From: Amycolatopsis sp. CA-126428
GTDB taxonomy: Bacteria > Actinomycetota > Actinomycetes > Mycobacteriales > Pseudonocardiaceae
Direction: 5' to 3'
Assembly: GCF_002904335.1 (NCBI RefSeq)
Contig: NZ_PPHF01000048.1
Coordinates: 186,001 to 250,000, forward strand
Length of the DNA stretch: 64,000 nucleotides
Below the pieces are notes generated by a model. It ran no database searches, was not told where the DNA came from, and was given only the letters and a program-made list of their open reading frames with translations. The translations under genes and the position numbers were made by a program. Below are positions 42,268-51,204 of this stretch, in pieces. The stretch's first letter is position 1. Each line of letters opens with the position of its first letter.

Positions 42268-43202
42268 GTGACGTTCCCTCCACCCCGGCCGAACAACCGG
42301 GCGCCCAGTCCGGTCCGCGGGGTGACGGCCCGCGAGGTACCCCGGGCGAAGTACTTCTCGATCTGGATCTGGATGACGGTCAGGATCGACGTCATGAACA
42401 GGTACCAGATCACCGCGGTGAGCAGCAGCGGGATCGTCTTGAAGTTCTGCGCGTAGATGGTCTGGACCGCGACCATCAGCTCGTAGTAGCCGATCGCGAC
42501 GACCAGTGACGTGGTCTTCAGCATCGCGATCGTCTCGTTGCCGGTGGGCGGCACGATCACCCGCATCGCCTGCGGCAGCACGATGCGCCGCAGCGTGGTC
42601 GTCCGCTTCATGCCGAGCGCGGACGCCGCCTCCAGCTGACCGCTGTCGATCGACTGGATCCCGCCGCGCACGATCTCCGCCATGTACGCGGCCTCGTTGA
42701 GCCCGAGGCCGAGCAGCGACGCCGTGAACTGGTTGATCAGGTCGTTCGTGCTCCACGAAACGAACTCGGGCCCGAAGGGGATCCCGAGCCCGAGCCGCGG
42801 GTAGGCGAACGCGAGGAAGTTCCAGAACACCAGCTGCGTGATCAGCGGGGTGCCGCGGAACAACCAGATGTAGATGCCCGCGGCGCCCTTGGTCAACGGG
42901 TTCGGCGACAGCCGCATGACCGCCAGCAGGACCCCGCCCACGATGCCGATGAGCATCGAGATCACGGTCAGGATCAGGGTGTTCTGCAGACCGCGCAGCA
43001 CGCGGTCGTTGAACAGGTAGTCCCAGACGGTGGGCCAGCCGAAGTTGTCGTTCGTGACGATGCTGCGAACGACGATGAAGGCGACGAAGAGGACGACCAC
43101 CCCGGCCACCCAGCGCCCGTAGTGGCGCACCGGGACGGCCTTGATGGGCTTGGTGTCGACGGCCACCCGGTCATCGGGAGGCGCGTCGGAGGAACTGGAC
43201 AC
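42264..43202 (-). CDS. Polar amino-acid ABC transporter, permease
   Basis: A 312-aa membrane permease of the HisM/GlnP family. The hydrophilic N-tail is followed by TM1 ([20 protein letters not shown]) and about five further helices. The EAA loop is [20 protein letters not shown] (about 205-224), the docking site for the ATPase. [18 protein letters not shown] is a family signature. GTG 43200-43202 follows AGAGGG. A single permease gene implies a homodimeric pore. It lies 23 bp downstream of the binding protein gene and is translationally coupled to the ATPase gene. Confidence 0.93.
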   Translation of the reverse strand: MSSSSDAPPDDRVAVDTKPIKAVPVRHYGRWVAGVVVLFVAFIVVRSIVTNDNFGWPTVWDYLFNDRVLRGLQNTLILTVISMLIGIVGGVLLAVMRLSPNPLTKGAAGIYIWLFRGTPLITQLVFWNFLAFAYPRLGLGIPFGPEFVSWSTNDLINQFTASLLGLGLNEAAYMAEIVRGGIQSIDSGQLEAASALGMKRTTTLRRIVLPQAMRVIVPPTGNETIAMLKTTSLVVAIGYYELMVAVQTIYAQNFKTIPLLLTAVIWYLFMTSILTVIQIQIEKYFARGTSRAVTPRTGLGARLFGRGGGNVT

Positions 43203-43225
43203 TGGCTAAGCCCTCTCTAGCCGGC

Positions 43226-44167
43226 TCAGGACGCCGCCGGGTTGAGTTCCGACTTGCTGACCGCGCCGGCTGCCGACAGACCCCACTTGTCGAGGATCTT
43301 CTTGTAGGTGCCGTCGTCGATCAGGGCCTGGACCGCCGCCTGAACCGCCTTGCCGTAGTCGCCGCTGTCCTTCTTCAGGATGATGCCGTAGGGCGCCGTG
43401 TCGTACGGCTCACCGACGACCTCGAGCTGCCCGTTCGTCTGCTTGACCGCGTAGTCGACGACCGGGGAGTCGGCCAGTTCGCCCTGCACCCGCTTCGCGG
43501 TGAGCGCCAGGTTCACGTCGGTCTGGGCCTGCAGCTGGGTGACGTCGATCGCCGGCTTGCCCGCCGAGGTGCACTTGTCCGACCGCTTCTGCAGGTCGTC
43601 GACCTGTGTGGTGCCCTTCTGCACGCCCAGCTTCTTGCCGCAGAGGTCGTCGACGTTCAGCTTGTCGGGGTTGCCCTTCAGCACGCCGAGCGACGTCCCC
43701 GCCTTGTAGTAGCTGACCATGTCGACGATCTGGAGCCGTTCGGCGTTGACGCTGAACGACGACATCGCAAGCTCGTACTTGCCGGCCTGGATGCCCGGGA
43801 TGATCCCGTCGAAGGCGGCGTTCTGGAACTCCATCTTCAGGCCGAGCTTCTGCCCGATCGCGGTGCCGAGGTCCACGTCGAAACCGGTGACCTTGCCGCT
43901 CTCGTCCTGGAATTCGTTCGGCGGGTAGCTCTGGTCCTGGCCGACCAGGATCTTGCCGTCCGTCTTGACCGCATCCGGGACCATGGCCGCCAGCTTGTCG
44001 TCCTTGGCGACCGCGCCCAAGTCACCGCCGGCGCCCGGGGCGGCGGCTGAGCTGCTGGGCTTGACGTCGCCCGCGCCACTCCCTCCCGCTCCGCACGCCA
44101 CGGTCAAGCCGACCAGGGCGAACGCAGGCAGCAGGGCGATCGCCTTGAGCTGGGTTCCTCGGGCCAC
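43226..44167 (-). CDS. Amino-acid ABC transporter, substrate-binding lipoprotein
   Basis: A 313-aa solute-binding lipoprotein. The signal sequence LKAIALLPAFALVGLTVACG (about 7-26) ends in the lipobox LTVAC, with the modified Cys near residue 25. A Gly/Ser/Pro linker follows, then the type II periplasmic fold: YPPNEFQDESGKVTGFDVDL (ligand pocket), AFDGIIPGIQAGKYELAMSS, LCGKKLGVQKGTTQ. GTG 44165-44167 is chosen, with GAGGAG 7 bp upstream. It is the first gene of the operon. The ligand is likely a polar or basic amino acid. Confidence 0.95.
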   Translation of the reverse strand: MARGTQLKAIALLPAFALVGLTVACGAGGSGAGDVKPSSSAAAPGAGGDLGAVAKDDKLAAMVPDAVKTDGKILVGQDQSYPPNEFQDESGKVTGFDVDLGTAIGQKLGLKMEFQNAAFDGIIPGIQAGKYELAMSSFSVNAERLQIVDMVSYYKAGTSLGVLKGNPDKLNVDDLCGKKLGVQKGTTQVDDLQKRSDKCTSAGKPAIDVTQLQAQTDVNLALTAKRVQGELADSPVVDYAVKQTNGQLEVVGEPYDTAPYGIILKKDSGDYGKAVQAAVQALIDDGTYKKILDKWGLSAAGAVSKSELNPAAS

Positions 44168-44324
44168 GTCGTCACTCCTCGTAGTTCTCAGTTCGTGAGA
44201 GCACGCATATTGCCACTCATCCATACCAAAGCACAGCACTGTGAAGTTACGGCGATGTTTACGACGGCGCGCGTCGCACCGCGGGTATCGCGCCCACCCC
44301 GTGGCGTGGGTAAGGATGTCGACC

Positions 44325-45977
44325 ATGAACGCCACCCCGCCGCGGCTGCCCCCCTCCGGTCGACGCGCGAGGACGGCGGCGACCAGCCGGATCACCCGTC
44401 CGGGAGACCGGTTCGAGGGGTACCTCTCGCCGGCGCGGCCGCACGCCGGCGCGTACGACGAGATGTTCGCCGCCGACGGCACGGTCCGCGGCCCGTACCG
44501 GGCGCTGTACGAATCGATCGCGGCCCTCGACGCGCACGACCTCAACTCGCGGTCGCTCGCGCTGGACCGGGCGATGGTCGACCAGGGCATCACGTTCTCG
44601 CTGTCCGGGCAGGAGCGGCCGTTCCCGCTGGACCTGGTGCCGCGGGTGATCCAGGCGGCCGAGTGGACGAAGCTCGAGCGCGGCGTCGCCCAGCGCGTCC
44701 GCGCGCTCGAGGCGTTCCTCGCCGACATCTACGGCGACCGCCTGATCCTGCGCGAGGGCGTGCTGCCGCGGCGGCTGATCACCTCGTGCGAGCACTTCCG
44801 GCGGGAGGCGTTCGGCATCACCCCGCCCAACGGCGTGCGCATCCACGTGTCCGGTGTGGACCTCGTGCGTGACGAAGAGGGCACGTTCCGCGTGCTGGAG
44901 GACAACCTCCGCAACCCGTCCGGGGTGTCGTACGTGATGGAAAACCGGCGCACGATGGCCCGCGTGTTTCCCGACCTGTTCGCCCAGCACCGCGTGCGAC
45001 CGGTCGGCGACTACGCGTCGCACCTGCTCCGGGCCCTGCGCGCGGCGGCCGCGGCGAACGTCGCCGACCCGACGGTCGTCGTGCTCACCCCCGGCATCCA
45101 CAACTCGGCGTACTTCGAGCACTCGCTGCTGGCCCGGCTGATGGGCGTCGAGCTCGTCGAAGGCCGGGACATGTTCTGCCGCGACAACGTCGTCTACCTG
45201 CGGACCACCGAGGGGGAGCGCCAGGTCGACGTCGTCTACCGGCGGATCGACGACGAGTTCCTCGACCCGGTGCACTACCGGCCGGACTCCGTGCTCGGCG
45301 TCGCCGGCATCCAGAACGCGGCCCGCGCGGGCAACGTCGTCGTGGCGAACGCGATCGGCAACGGCGTCGGCGACGACAAGCTCGTCTACACCTACGTGCC
45401 GGAGATGGTGAAGTACTACCTGAACGAGAAGCCGCTGCTGCCCAATGTGGACACCTTCCGCTGCTGGCTGCCGGACGAGTTCGACCACGTCATGGCCCAC
45501 CTGGACGAGCTCGTCGTGAAGCCGGTCGAGGGCTCCGGCGGCTACGGGATCGTGTTCGGCCCGGAGGCGACCAAGAAGGAGCTGGACACGCTGCGGCGCA
45601 AGGTGCGCGCGCACCGGCGCGGCTGGATCGCGCAGCCGGTGGTCCAGCTCTCGACCGTGCCGGCCAAGGTGGCCGACCGGCTCGCGCCACGGCACGTCGA
45701 CCTGCGGCCGTTCGCCGTCAACGACGGCAAGGACATCTTCGTGCTCCCCGGCGGCCTGACCCGGGTGGCGCTGCCGGAGGGCAGCCTGGTCGTCAACTCT
45801 TCGCAGGGCGGTGGCTCGAAGGACACCTGGGTGCTGGCGTCCCGCGCGTCCACCGCCGAACGCGAGCTGGAGCAGCCCGCACTCGGCGCGGTGTCCACTG
45901 TGGATGGTCTGATCACCGAGCAGGGGCCCGAACTGACGACGTCCCAGCAGCAGCAACAGCAGCAACAGCAGAGCTAG
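44325..45977 (+). CDS. Circularly permuted ATP-grasp protein (CP_ATPgrasp_2)
   Basis: A 550-aa ATP-grasp-fold protein of the DUF404/DUF407 family, a predicted ATP-dependent amide/peptide ligase. Blocks are RFEGYLSPARPHAGAYDEMF, HVSGVDLVRDEEGTFRVLED (acid residues for Mg-ATP), VVKPVEGSGGYGIVFG (Lys and Gly-rich ATP loop) and HVDLRPFAVNDGKDIFVLPG. ATG 44325 is preferred, with AAGG 9 bp upstream; ATG 44316 is an alternative. The C-terminus is a run of about nine Gln encoded by CAG/CAA. It is the first of three genes with alpha-E and transglutaminase proteins, a conserved trio thought to build or modify a peptide. Confidence 0.93.
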   Translation: MNATPPRLPPSGRRARTAATSRITRPGDRFEGYLSPARPHAGAYDEMFAADGTVRGPYRALYESIAALDAHDLNSRSLALDRAMVDQGITFSLSGQERPFPLDLVPRVIQAAEWTKLERGVAQRVRALEAFLADIYGDRLILREGVLPRRLITSCEHFRREAFGITPPNGVRIHVSGVDLVRDEEGTFRVLEDNLRNPSGVSYVMENRRTMARVFPDLFAQHRVRPVGDYASHLLRALRAAAAANVADPTVVVLTPGIHNSAYFEHSLLARLMGVELVEGRDMFCRDNVVYLRTTEGERQVDVVYRRIDDEFLDPVHYRPDSVLGVAGIQNAARAGNVVVANAIGNGVGDDKLVYTYVPEMVKYYLNEKPLLPNVDTFRCWLPDEFDHVMAHLDELVVKPVEGSGGYGIVFGPEATKKELDTLRRKVRAHRRGWIAQPVVQLSTVPAKVADRLAPRHVDLRPFAVNDGKDIFVLPGGLTRVALPEGSLVVNSSQGGGSKDTWVLASRASTAERELEQPALGAVSTVDGLITEQGPELTTSQQQQQQQQQS

Positions 45978-45987
45978 GGGGGTTCGC

Positions 45988-46935
45988 ATGCTCGCACGCA
46001 ACGCGGAGTCGCTGTACTGGATCGGCCGGTACGTCGAACGCGCCGACGACACCTCCCGGATCCTCAACGTCTCGGTCCACCAGCTGCTGGAAGACGCGAC
46101 CGTCGACCCGGACCACGCGAGCCGCCAGCTCCTGGCCGTGCTGGGCATCGACCCGGCGAGCACGGAGTCCCTGGACGTGTGGAAGCTGACCGAGCTGGTG
46201 GCGTACGGGAAGGACAACCCCGCGTCGATCGTCGGCTCGATCAACTCGGCGCGCGAGAACACCCGCGGCGCCCGTGAAGTCGTCTCGACCGAGCTGTGGG
46301 AATGCCTGAACGCGACCTGGAACGCGGTGCCCGACCGGCAGCGCTACGCCCGGCGCGCCGGGCCGCACGCGTTCCTGTCCTTCGTCGAGGAGCGCGCGGC
46401 GATGTTCGCCGGGCTGGCCGACTCGACGATGAGCCGGGACGACGGCTGGCTGTTCATGGTGCTGGGCCGCTCGATCGAACGCGCCGACATGGTGGTGCGG
46501 CTGCTGCTGTCCCGGGTCGCGGACCGCGCGTCCTCGCCGGGCTGGATCACCGTGCTGCGCTCGGCCGGCGCGCAGGACACCTACCTGCGCACCTACCGGG
46601 GTGCGCTGGACGCCGGCCGCGTCGTGCAGTTCCTGTTGCGGGACACGCTGTTCCCGCGCTCGGTGTTCCACGCGCTGCGGCAGGCCGAGGAGTGCCTGCA
46701 GCGGCTCGACCCGGGCGGCGGCGCGCGCACCAACGAGAAGTCCGAGGCCCTGCGCGAGCTCGGCCGGGCCCGCAGCGAACTGGAGTTCCTCCGCCCGTCG
46801 GAGCTGCTCACCGACCTGCCCCGGCGGCTCGGTGCGTTGCAGACGTCCATCAAGGAGATCGGCGAAGCGGTGTCGATGCAGTACTTCAGCACGTCGCCGT
46901 GGGTGGCGTGGAGCGGCGCGGAGGTTTCGCTGTGA
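45988..46935 (+). CDS. Alpha-E domain protein (DUF403)
   Basis: A 315-aa all-helical protein. The N-terminus MLARNAESLYWIGRYVERAD is diagnostic of the family. FLSFVEERAAMFAGLADSTM, then WLFMVLGRSIERADMVVRL, are further conserved helices with E-R-A-D repeats. The activity is unknown; it always accompanies the permuted ATP-grasp and transglutaminase-like proteins. It starts 10 bp after the ATP-grasp stop with GGGGGG upstream, and its stop overlaps the next gene's GTG (GTGA). Confidence 0.93.
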   Translation: MLARNAESLYWIGRYVERADDTSRILNVSVHQLLEDATVDPDHASRQLLAVLGIDPASTESLDVWKLTELVAYGKDNPASIVGSINSARENTRGAREVVSTELWECLNATWNAVPDRQRYARRAGPHAFLSFVEERAAMFAGLADSTMSRDDGWLFMVLGRSIERADMVVRLLLSRVADRASSPGWITVLRSAGAQDTYLRTYRGALDAGRVVQFLLRDTLFPRSVFHALRQAEECLQRLDPGGGARTNEKSEALRELGRARSELEFLRPSELLTDLPRRLGALQTSIKEIGEAVSMQYFSTSPWVAWSGAEVSL

Positions 46936-47774
46936 CGTGGCAGCTGCGGGTGGCGCACCGGACCGGGTACCGGTACGCGACACCGGCGACGCAGTCGTAC
47001 AACGAGGCCCGGCTGACCCCGCGCTCGGACCGCCGCCAGACGACGGTGGCGACCCGCATCGAGACGGCCCCGGCCACCCGTGCCTACCGGTACACGGACT
47101 ACTGGGGCACGGTCGTGACGTCGTTCGACCTGCACGCGCCGCACACGGAGTTCACCGTGCTGGCGACCTCGGTGGTCGAGACGGCGGACGAAGCGGAACC
47201 GATCCGGACGGCGGCGTGGAAGGACTTGCGCTCGGAGACCGTCATCGACCACCGCACCGAGTACCTGACCCCGACCGACTACACCCCGCGCGACCTCGCC
47301 CTGGCGCGCGAAGCCCGCGCGCTGCGCCGCGGCCTGGACCCGGCGGACGCGGTGCTGGCGGTGTGCGAGTGGGTGAACAAGCAGCTCAAGTACCAGCCGG
47401 GCACCACGGGTGTCCACTCGACCGCGACGGACGCGTGGCAAGCCCGCGAAGGCGTGTGCCAGGACTTCGCGCACGTGACGCTGGTGATGCTGCGGGCGAT
47501 CGGCGTCCCGGCCCGGTACGTGTCGGGCTACCTGCACACGAAACCGGACGCGAAGCTCGGCGAGGTGGTCGAGGGCGAGTCCCACGCGTGGGTCGACGTC
47601 TGGACCGGCGGGTGGTGGGCGTACGACCCGACGAACGCGATCCCGGTCGGGCCGCGGCACGTGTGGGTGGCCATGGGCCGGGACTACGCCGATGTGGCGC
47701 CGTTGAAGGGCATCTTCACCGGCGGTGGGCAATCCACTTTGGACGTCTCGGTCCAGCTGACCCGGCTCGCCTAG
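46932..47774 (+). CDS. Transglutaminase-like cysteine protease-fold protein
   Basis: A 280-aa protein. The N-terminal beta domain starts at LRVAHRTGYRYATPATQSYN, the typical Bact_transglu_N. The transglutaminase core has the catalytic Cys in AREGVCQDFAHVTLVMLRAI, the catalytic His in GESHAWVDVW and the Asp in YDPTN. It probably hydrolyses or forms an isopeptide bond on the product of the ATP-grasp partner. GTG 46932 overlaps the DUF403 stop by 4 bp. Its stop overlaps that of the convergent saccharopine dehydrogenase-like gene by 4 bp. Confidence 0.94.
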   Translation: MTWQLRVAHRTGYRYATPATQSYNEARLTPRSDRRQTTVATRIETAPATRAYRYTDYWGTVVTSFDLHAPHTEFTVLATSVVETADEAEPIRTAAWKDLRSETVIDHRTEYLTPTDYTPRDLALAREARALRRGLDPADAVLAVCEWVNKQLKYQPGTTGVHSTATDAWQAREGVCQDFAHVTLVMLRAIGVPARYVSGYLHTKPDAKLGEVVEGESHAWVDVWTGGWWAYDPTNAIPVGPRHVWVAMGRDYADVAPLKGIFTGGGQSTLDVSVQLTRLA

Positions 47775-48775
47775 AGCAGGAAGGTTCCGCCCGCCGCTTC
47801 GGCGACGTCCGCGCCGAGGGCCGAGGCCGGGGTGTGCGCGCCCGGCTTGCCTTCGCCGCGGGCCAGGCGAGCCGCCGTTTCGGCCACCACCGCCGCGGTG
47901 AAGTCCATCGCTTCGCCCACGCGGAGCCAGCCTTCGCGCGTCGTCCCGCCGGGCCAGGTCACGACGGCGTGCCCCCAGGTGTGCGCGCGGGGGCGGGGCG
48001 CCGCCTTCGTCCGGACCGCGGCGAGCCGCCGGACGGCGAACCGGCGCACGACCGGGATCGACACCACCCGCCCGAGCAGCGGAAGCAGGGCCCGGACCAC
48101 CGGGGCGGTCGGGGCCAGCCCGGAGAAGACCGTGACGTCCGGCGCACCGCTCGCGCGCTGGGCGGCGATCAGCTCACCCGAGTCGACACCCGCCACCTTG
48201 CCCGTCTCGCCGTCCGGCAGGACAAGGGTGCGCGGCTTCGCACCTCTGGCCGAGACCGCGGTGAGGGCGTCGACGATGCTGGCGGCCAGCGCGACCCCCA
48301 CCGCCCCCTCTTCGATGGCGACGGAGGCCAGCGCGTCGACCTGTACGCGGCTGGGCGTGTCACGCCCCTCGCACAGCTTCGCGACGACGGCTTCGGTGGC
48401 CAGCACGCCGAACCCGGCTCCGGTGACGAAGGTGCTGCCGCCGGCCAGGGCCTCGTCGTGCAGGTCGAGCAGCCGCCGGACCGCGACCAGGTCCGCGGCC
48501 ATGTCCACGTAGTGCCCGCCCGGCAGGCACGCGCGCGCGATCGTCTTCGCCGTGGCGGCGTACTCGCCGATCGTGTTGATCACGACCGCCGGCCGCTGCC
48601 GGCGGATCTCCGCCGCGATCGCCTCGACGCCGTCCGCGACGACGAACTTCGCGCCGGTCGCTTCCAGGCGTTCCCGGTTGCGTCCGACCAGCACCGCAGG
48701 CAGTCCGCGCGCGGCCAGTTCGGCGGTGATGGCCCGGCCGGTTCGGCCCAAGGCGCCGAGGACCCAGATCTCCAT
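47771..48775 (-). CDS. Saccharopine dehydrogenase-like NAD(P)-binding protein
   Basis: A 334-aa Rossmann-fold protein. The nucleotide-binding start is EIWVLGALGRTGRAITAELA (GxxGxxG-type, residues 2-21). Saccharopine dehydrogenase-like features are VVINTIGEYAATAKTIARAC and GGHYVDMAADL, with a C-terminal hydrophobic domain. Relatives include trans-acting enoyl reductases of lipid synthesis. GGAGG precedes ATG 48775. It is divergent from a TetR gene, with a long inverted repeat between, so it is very likely the TetR target. Confidence 0.85.
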   Translation of the reverse strand: MEIWVLGALGRTGRAITAELAARGLPAVLVGRNRERLEATGAKFVVADGVEAIAAEIRRQRPAVVINTIGEYAATAKTIARACLPGGHYVDMAADLVAVRRLLDLHDEALAGGSTFVTGAGFGVLATEAVVAKLCEGRDTPSRVQVDALASVAIEEGAVGVALAASIVDALTAVSARGAKPRTLVLPDGETGKVAGVDSGELIAAQRASGAPDVTVFSGLAPTAPVVRALLPLLGRVVSIPVVRRFAVRRLAAVRTKAAPRPRAHTWGHAVVTWPGGTTREGWLRVGEAMDFTAAVVAETAARLARGEGKPGAHTPASALGADVAEAAGGTFLL

Positions 48776-48791
48776 GTCGACCTCCAGTGAT

Positions 48792-48839
48792 GTCTCAGTG
48801 TGTCGTCACTGACCCTAGCACGTGATGACACACTGAGAC
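48792..48839. promoter_or_regulatory. Long inverted repeat, TetR double operator
   Basis: GTCTCAGTGTGTCGTCA (48792-48808) and TGATGACACACTGAGAC (48823-48839) are 17-bp arms with one mismatch, facing each other between divergent genes. Each arm is part of a smaller dyad; the left one is TCAGTGTGTCGTCACTGA. Two TetR dimers in mirror image would fit. Confidence 0.75.
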
Positions 48840-48856
48840 GTCAGCTAGGCTGAGGC

Positions 48857-49417
48857 GTGGCCAGATGGGATCCCGGGACCGCGGACCGGCTGCGGAAAGC
48901 CGCGCTGGAGCTGTTCGCCGAGCACGGGTACGACGCCGTGACGATCACGCAGATCGCCGAGCGCGCCGGGATCACGCGCCGCTCCTACTTCCGCTACTTC
49001 CCCGACAAGCGCGAAGTCCTCTTCGCCGGCGCGGAGCAGCTGCCGCCGGCGGTCGCCGAAGCCGTCCTCGCCGCCGAAGAGGCGGAGTCGCCGCTTCGCA
49101 CGGCCCTCGGCGCGCTGGCCGAGGTCGGTACGCAGGTGACGCGGCTCGTCGACCCGTCGCCGGAACGCCGGGCCGTGATCGCTTCGAGCGCCGAACTCCG
49201 CGAACGCGAGCGGAGCAAGGGCGCGGCGATCACGGCCGCGATCCAGGACGCCCTGGAACGCCGGGGAACCCGGTCCGAGCTGGCGAAACCGGCGGCGCAG
49301 GTCGCGGCGATCGTCTTCGGCGACGCCTTCGACCGCTGGATCGACGAAGACGGGCGGCAGGAGTTCCCGGCCTACCTGCGGACGGCCGCCGCGACCTTGC
49401 GCGAGGCCTGCGGTTAG
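48857..49417 (+). CDS. TetR-family transcriptional regulator
   Basis: A 186-aa repressor. The HTH reads LRKAALELFAEHGYDAVTIT, then QIAERAGITRRSYFRYFPDK (about residues 12-52); the helical ligand domain follows, with AQVAAIVFGDAFDRWIDEDG. GTG 48857 gives the short N-tail usual for the family. It is divergent from the saccharopine dehydrogenase-like gene across the 48-bp inverted repeat and convergent with the peptidase gene (4-bp overlap of stops). It is probably autoregulated. The ligand is unknown. Confidence 0.92.
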   Translation: MARWDPGTADRLRKAALELFAEHGYDAVTITQIAERAGITRRSYFRYFPDKREVLFAGAEQLPPAVAEAVLAAEEAESPLRTALGALAEVGTQVTRLVDPSPERRAVIASSAELRERERSKGAAITAAIQDALERRGTRSELAKPAAQVAAIVFGDAFDRWIDEDGRQEFPAYLRTAAATLREACG

Positions 49418-50841
49418 CCGCGGGCGTGCGCGTCCAGGATGTGCGCGACGGCCTCGGTGACCTGCTGCGCGTAGTCCAGGTGCAGCCACTCGTCCGGCAC
49501 GTGGATGTTCGAGTCCGCTCCGCACGCGCCGGTGACCAGGAACTGCGCGTCCGGGTACTTCCGCGAGAGCAGGCCCATGAACGGGATCGAGCCGCCCATG
49601 CCGGTCGCGCGGTGGGGACGGCCGAAGACCTCGTCGCTGACCGTGCGCAGGGCCGTCGTCAGCCACGGCGACTCGGCCGGCGCGTTCCAGCCGCTCTCCG
49701 CCTGGGGCGAGCCGAGCGTGACCTTCGCGCCATACGGGACGTCCGTGGTCAGGACGCGCTTCACGGCTTCGAGCGCCTTCTCGGCGTCGGCCGTCGGCGG
49801 CAGGCGGAAGCTCAGCGTCAGCGTGGTGCTCTCGCGCAGGACGTTCCCGGCGTCGGCGGGCTTCGGGAAGCCGTCGGCGCCGATCACCGACAGCGTCGGG
49901 CGCCACGCGTTGTTGAGCATCAGCTCCAGCGCGTCTTCCGTGATCACCCGCCCGCCTTCGACCAGCGGGAACGCCTTCGTCAGCGCCTCCGGGAAGTCCT
50001 GCGAGACGGCCTTGAGCTCCGCGAGCCGGTTCGCCGGGACGTCGACCTTGAGCTCGGCCGGCAGCAGCTCGCCGGTCGCGCTGTCCTCGAGGCGTTCGAT
50101 CAGGTGCCGCAGGATCCGGAACGAGCTCGCGACGACACCGCTCGCGATGCCGGAGTGCTGCGCCGCACCCAGCAGCTGCACCGTGACGTCGAGGTGCAGC
50201 ATCCCGCGCAGGCTCGTGACCAGCCACAACCGCTCGTAGTCGCTGCCGCCGGCGTCGAGGCAGACCACCAGCGAGACGGAACCGATGCGGTCGGCCAGGT
50301 GCTCGACGTAAGCGGGCAGGTCCGGGCTGCCGGACTCCTCGCCGGTCTCCAGGAGCAGCACGACGCGGGCGTGCTCGCCGCCGGCCGCGTGCACGGCCTC
50401 GATCGCCGTCGTCGCCGAGTAGCCGGAGTAGCCGTCGTCGACGGACCCGCGGCCGTACAGCCGGCCGTCGCGGATCACCGGGGTCCACGGGTCGAGGCCC
50501 TCGGACCAGCCGCCCACCGGGGGCTGCTTGTCGAGGTGGCCGTACATCAGGACGGTGCCCTTGTCCGCCGCGCCCGGGGTCGCCGGGACGTCGACGAGCA
50601 ACAGCGGGGTCCGGTCTTCGAGCTGGACGACCTCCAGCGTCGCGCCGGGCAGATCGCGCGCGGCGATCCACTCGCGGACGTGCTCGACGGCGGCGGCGAG
50701 GTGGCCGCTCTTCGCCCATTCGGCGTCGAAGGCCGGGGACAAGGCGGGGATCGCCACCAGCCCGGACAGACTCGGGATGACGTCGTTGGTCCACGACGAC
50801 ACGACGGATTCACGCACGGATTTCTGCTCCACGTGGCCCAT
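49414..50841 (-). CDS. M20-family metallopeptidase (dipeptidase)
   Basis: A 475-aa dizinc peptidase of the carnosinase/CPG2-like M20 group, which cleaves dipeptides or acyl-amino acids in the cytosol. Metal and catalytic motifs are LMYGHLDKQPP (His ligand, following Asp), RGSVDDGYSGY (bridging Asp), LLETGEESGSPDL (Glu base and ligand), VVCLDAGGSDYE (Asp ligand) and GADSNIHVPDEWL (His ligand). The lid/dimer domain occupies about 210-340. There is no signal peptide. The start is ATG 50841. It stands alone, divergent from the 2-oxoacid dehydrogenase operon. Confidence 0.93.
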   Translation of the reverse strand: MGHVEQKSVRESVVSSWTNDVIPSLSGLVAIPALSPAFDAEWAKSGHLAAAVEHVREWIAARDLPGATLEVVQLEDRTPLLLVDVPATPGAADKGTVLMYGHLDKQPPVGGWSEGLDPWTPVIRDGRLYGRGSVDDGYSGYSATTAIEAVHAAGGEHARVVLLLETGEESGSPDLPAYVEHLADRIGSVSLVVCLDAGGSDYERLWLVTSLRGMLHLDVTVQLLGAAQHSGIASGVVASSFRILRHLIERLEDSATGELLPAELKVDVPANRLAELKAVSQDFPEALTKAFPLVEGGRVITEDALELMLNNAWRPTLSVIGADGFPKPADAGNVLRESTTLTLSFRLPPTADAEKALEAVKRVLTTDVPYGAKVTLGSPQAESGWNAPAESPWLTTALRTVSDEVFGRPHRATGMGGSIPFMGLLSRKYPDAQFLVTGACGADSNIHVPDEWLHLDYAQQVTEAVAHILDAHARG

Positions 50842-50892
50842 CGTGCCACGGCGGCAACAGCGTGCGGCACATCACAGCCCCGCCCCGCGCCT

Positions 50893-50934
50893 CGTGAGTG
50901 GTAAGGCGGGTTAGAACCCTCCTTACCACTCACG
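50893..50934. repeat. Long intergenic palindrome
   Basis: Two 20-bp arms (50893-50912 and 50915-50934), beginning CGTGAGTGGTAAGG and ending CCTTACCACTCACG, match with one mismatch around a 2-nt centre. There is no T tail, so it is more like a REP/MITE-type element or bidirectional hairpin than a plain terminator. Confidence 0.7.
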
Positions 50935-51000
50935 ACCCTGGTGAGCGTCGCCGCTGATCACCGACTCTCGTAGGTCCGATGCTCGGGCTTCCTAGCGTTT

Positions 51001-51020
51001 CCCCTGTTCAGGGGCCTTTT
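51001..51020 (+). terminator. Terminator-like hairpin in the operon leader
   Basis: CCCCTG-TT-CAGGGG followed by CCTTTT lies 185 bp before the E1-alpha start. It could be a leader attenuator if the promoter is upstream of it, or end a short antisense or leader transcript. Confidence 0.5.
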
Positions 51021-51204
51021 CTCAGCAACAAATCAGTATCCGTGACTCACCAAAGCGTGGACCTTCGTGCCAGGATGTCGGCGAGAACCGTCAACGCCGA
51101 CGGTGACCGAGCGCTTCGGACCCGATGCGCTGGTCCCCGCCGGTGCAGTCGCTGTGGTCGCCACAAGCGGCCGCCAGAGGCACCGACACCGAGGAGTACA
51201 GCGC

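Larger units (their letters stand above)
50842..51204. other. Divergent intergenic region before the bkd/pdh operon
   Basis: A 363-bp stretch without a credible gene. It contains a 42-bp palindrome (50893-50934), a terminator-like hairpin (51001-51020) and the GAGGAG ribosome binding site for the E1-alpha gene. Promoters for both flanking units must lie here. Confidence 0.6.

Noticed and set aside
45945-45974. CAG/CAA run as a phase-variable tract
   Set aside because: Triplet units keep the frame, so length changes alter only the Gln count, not expression.
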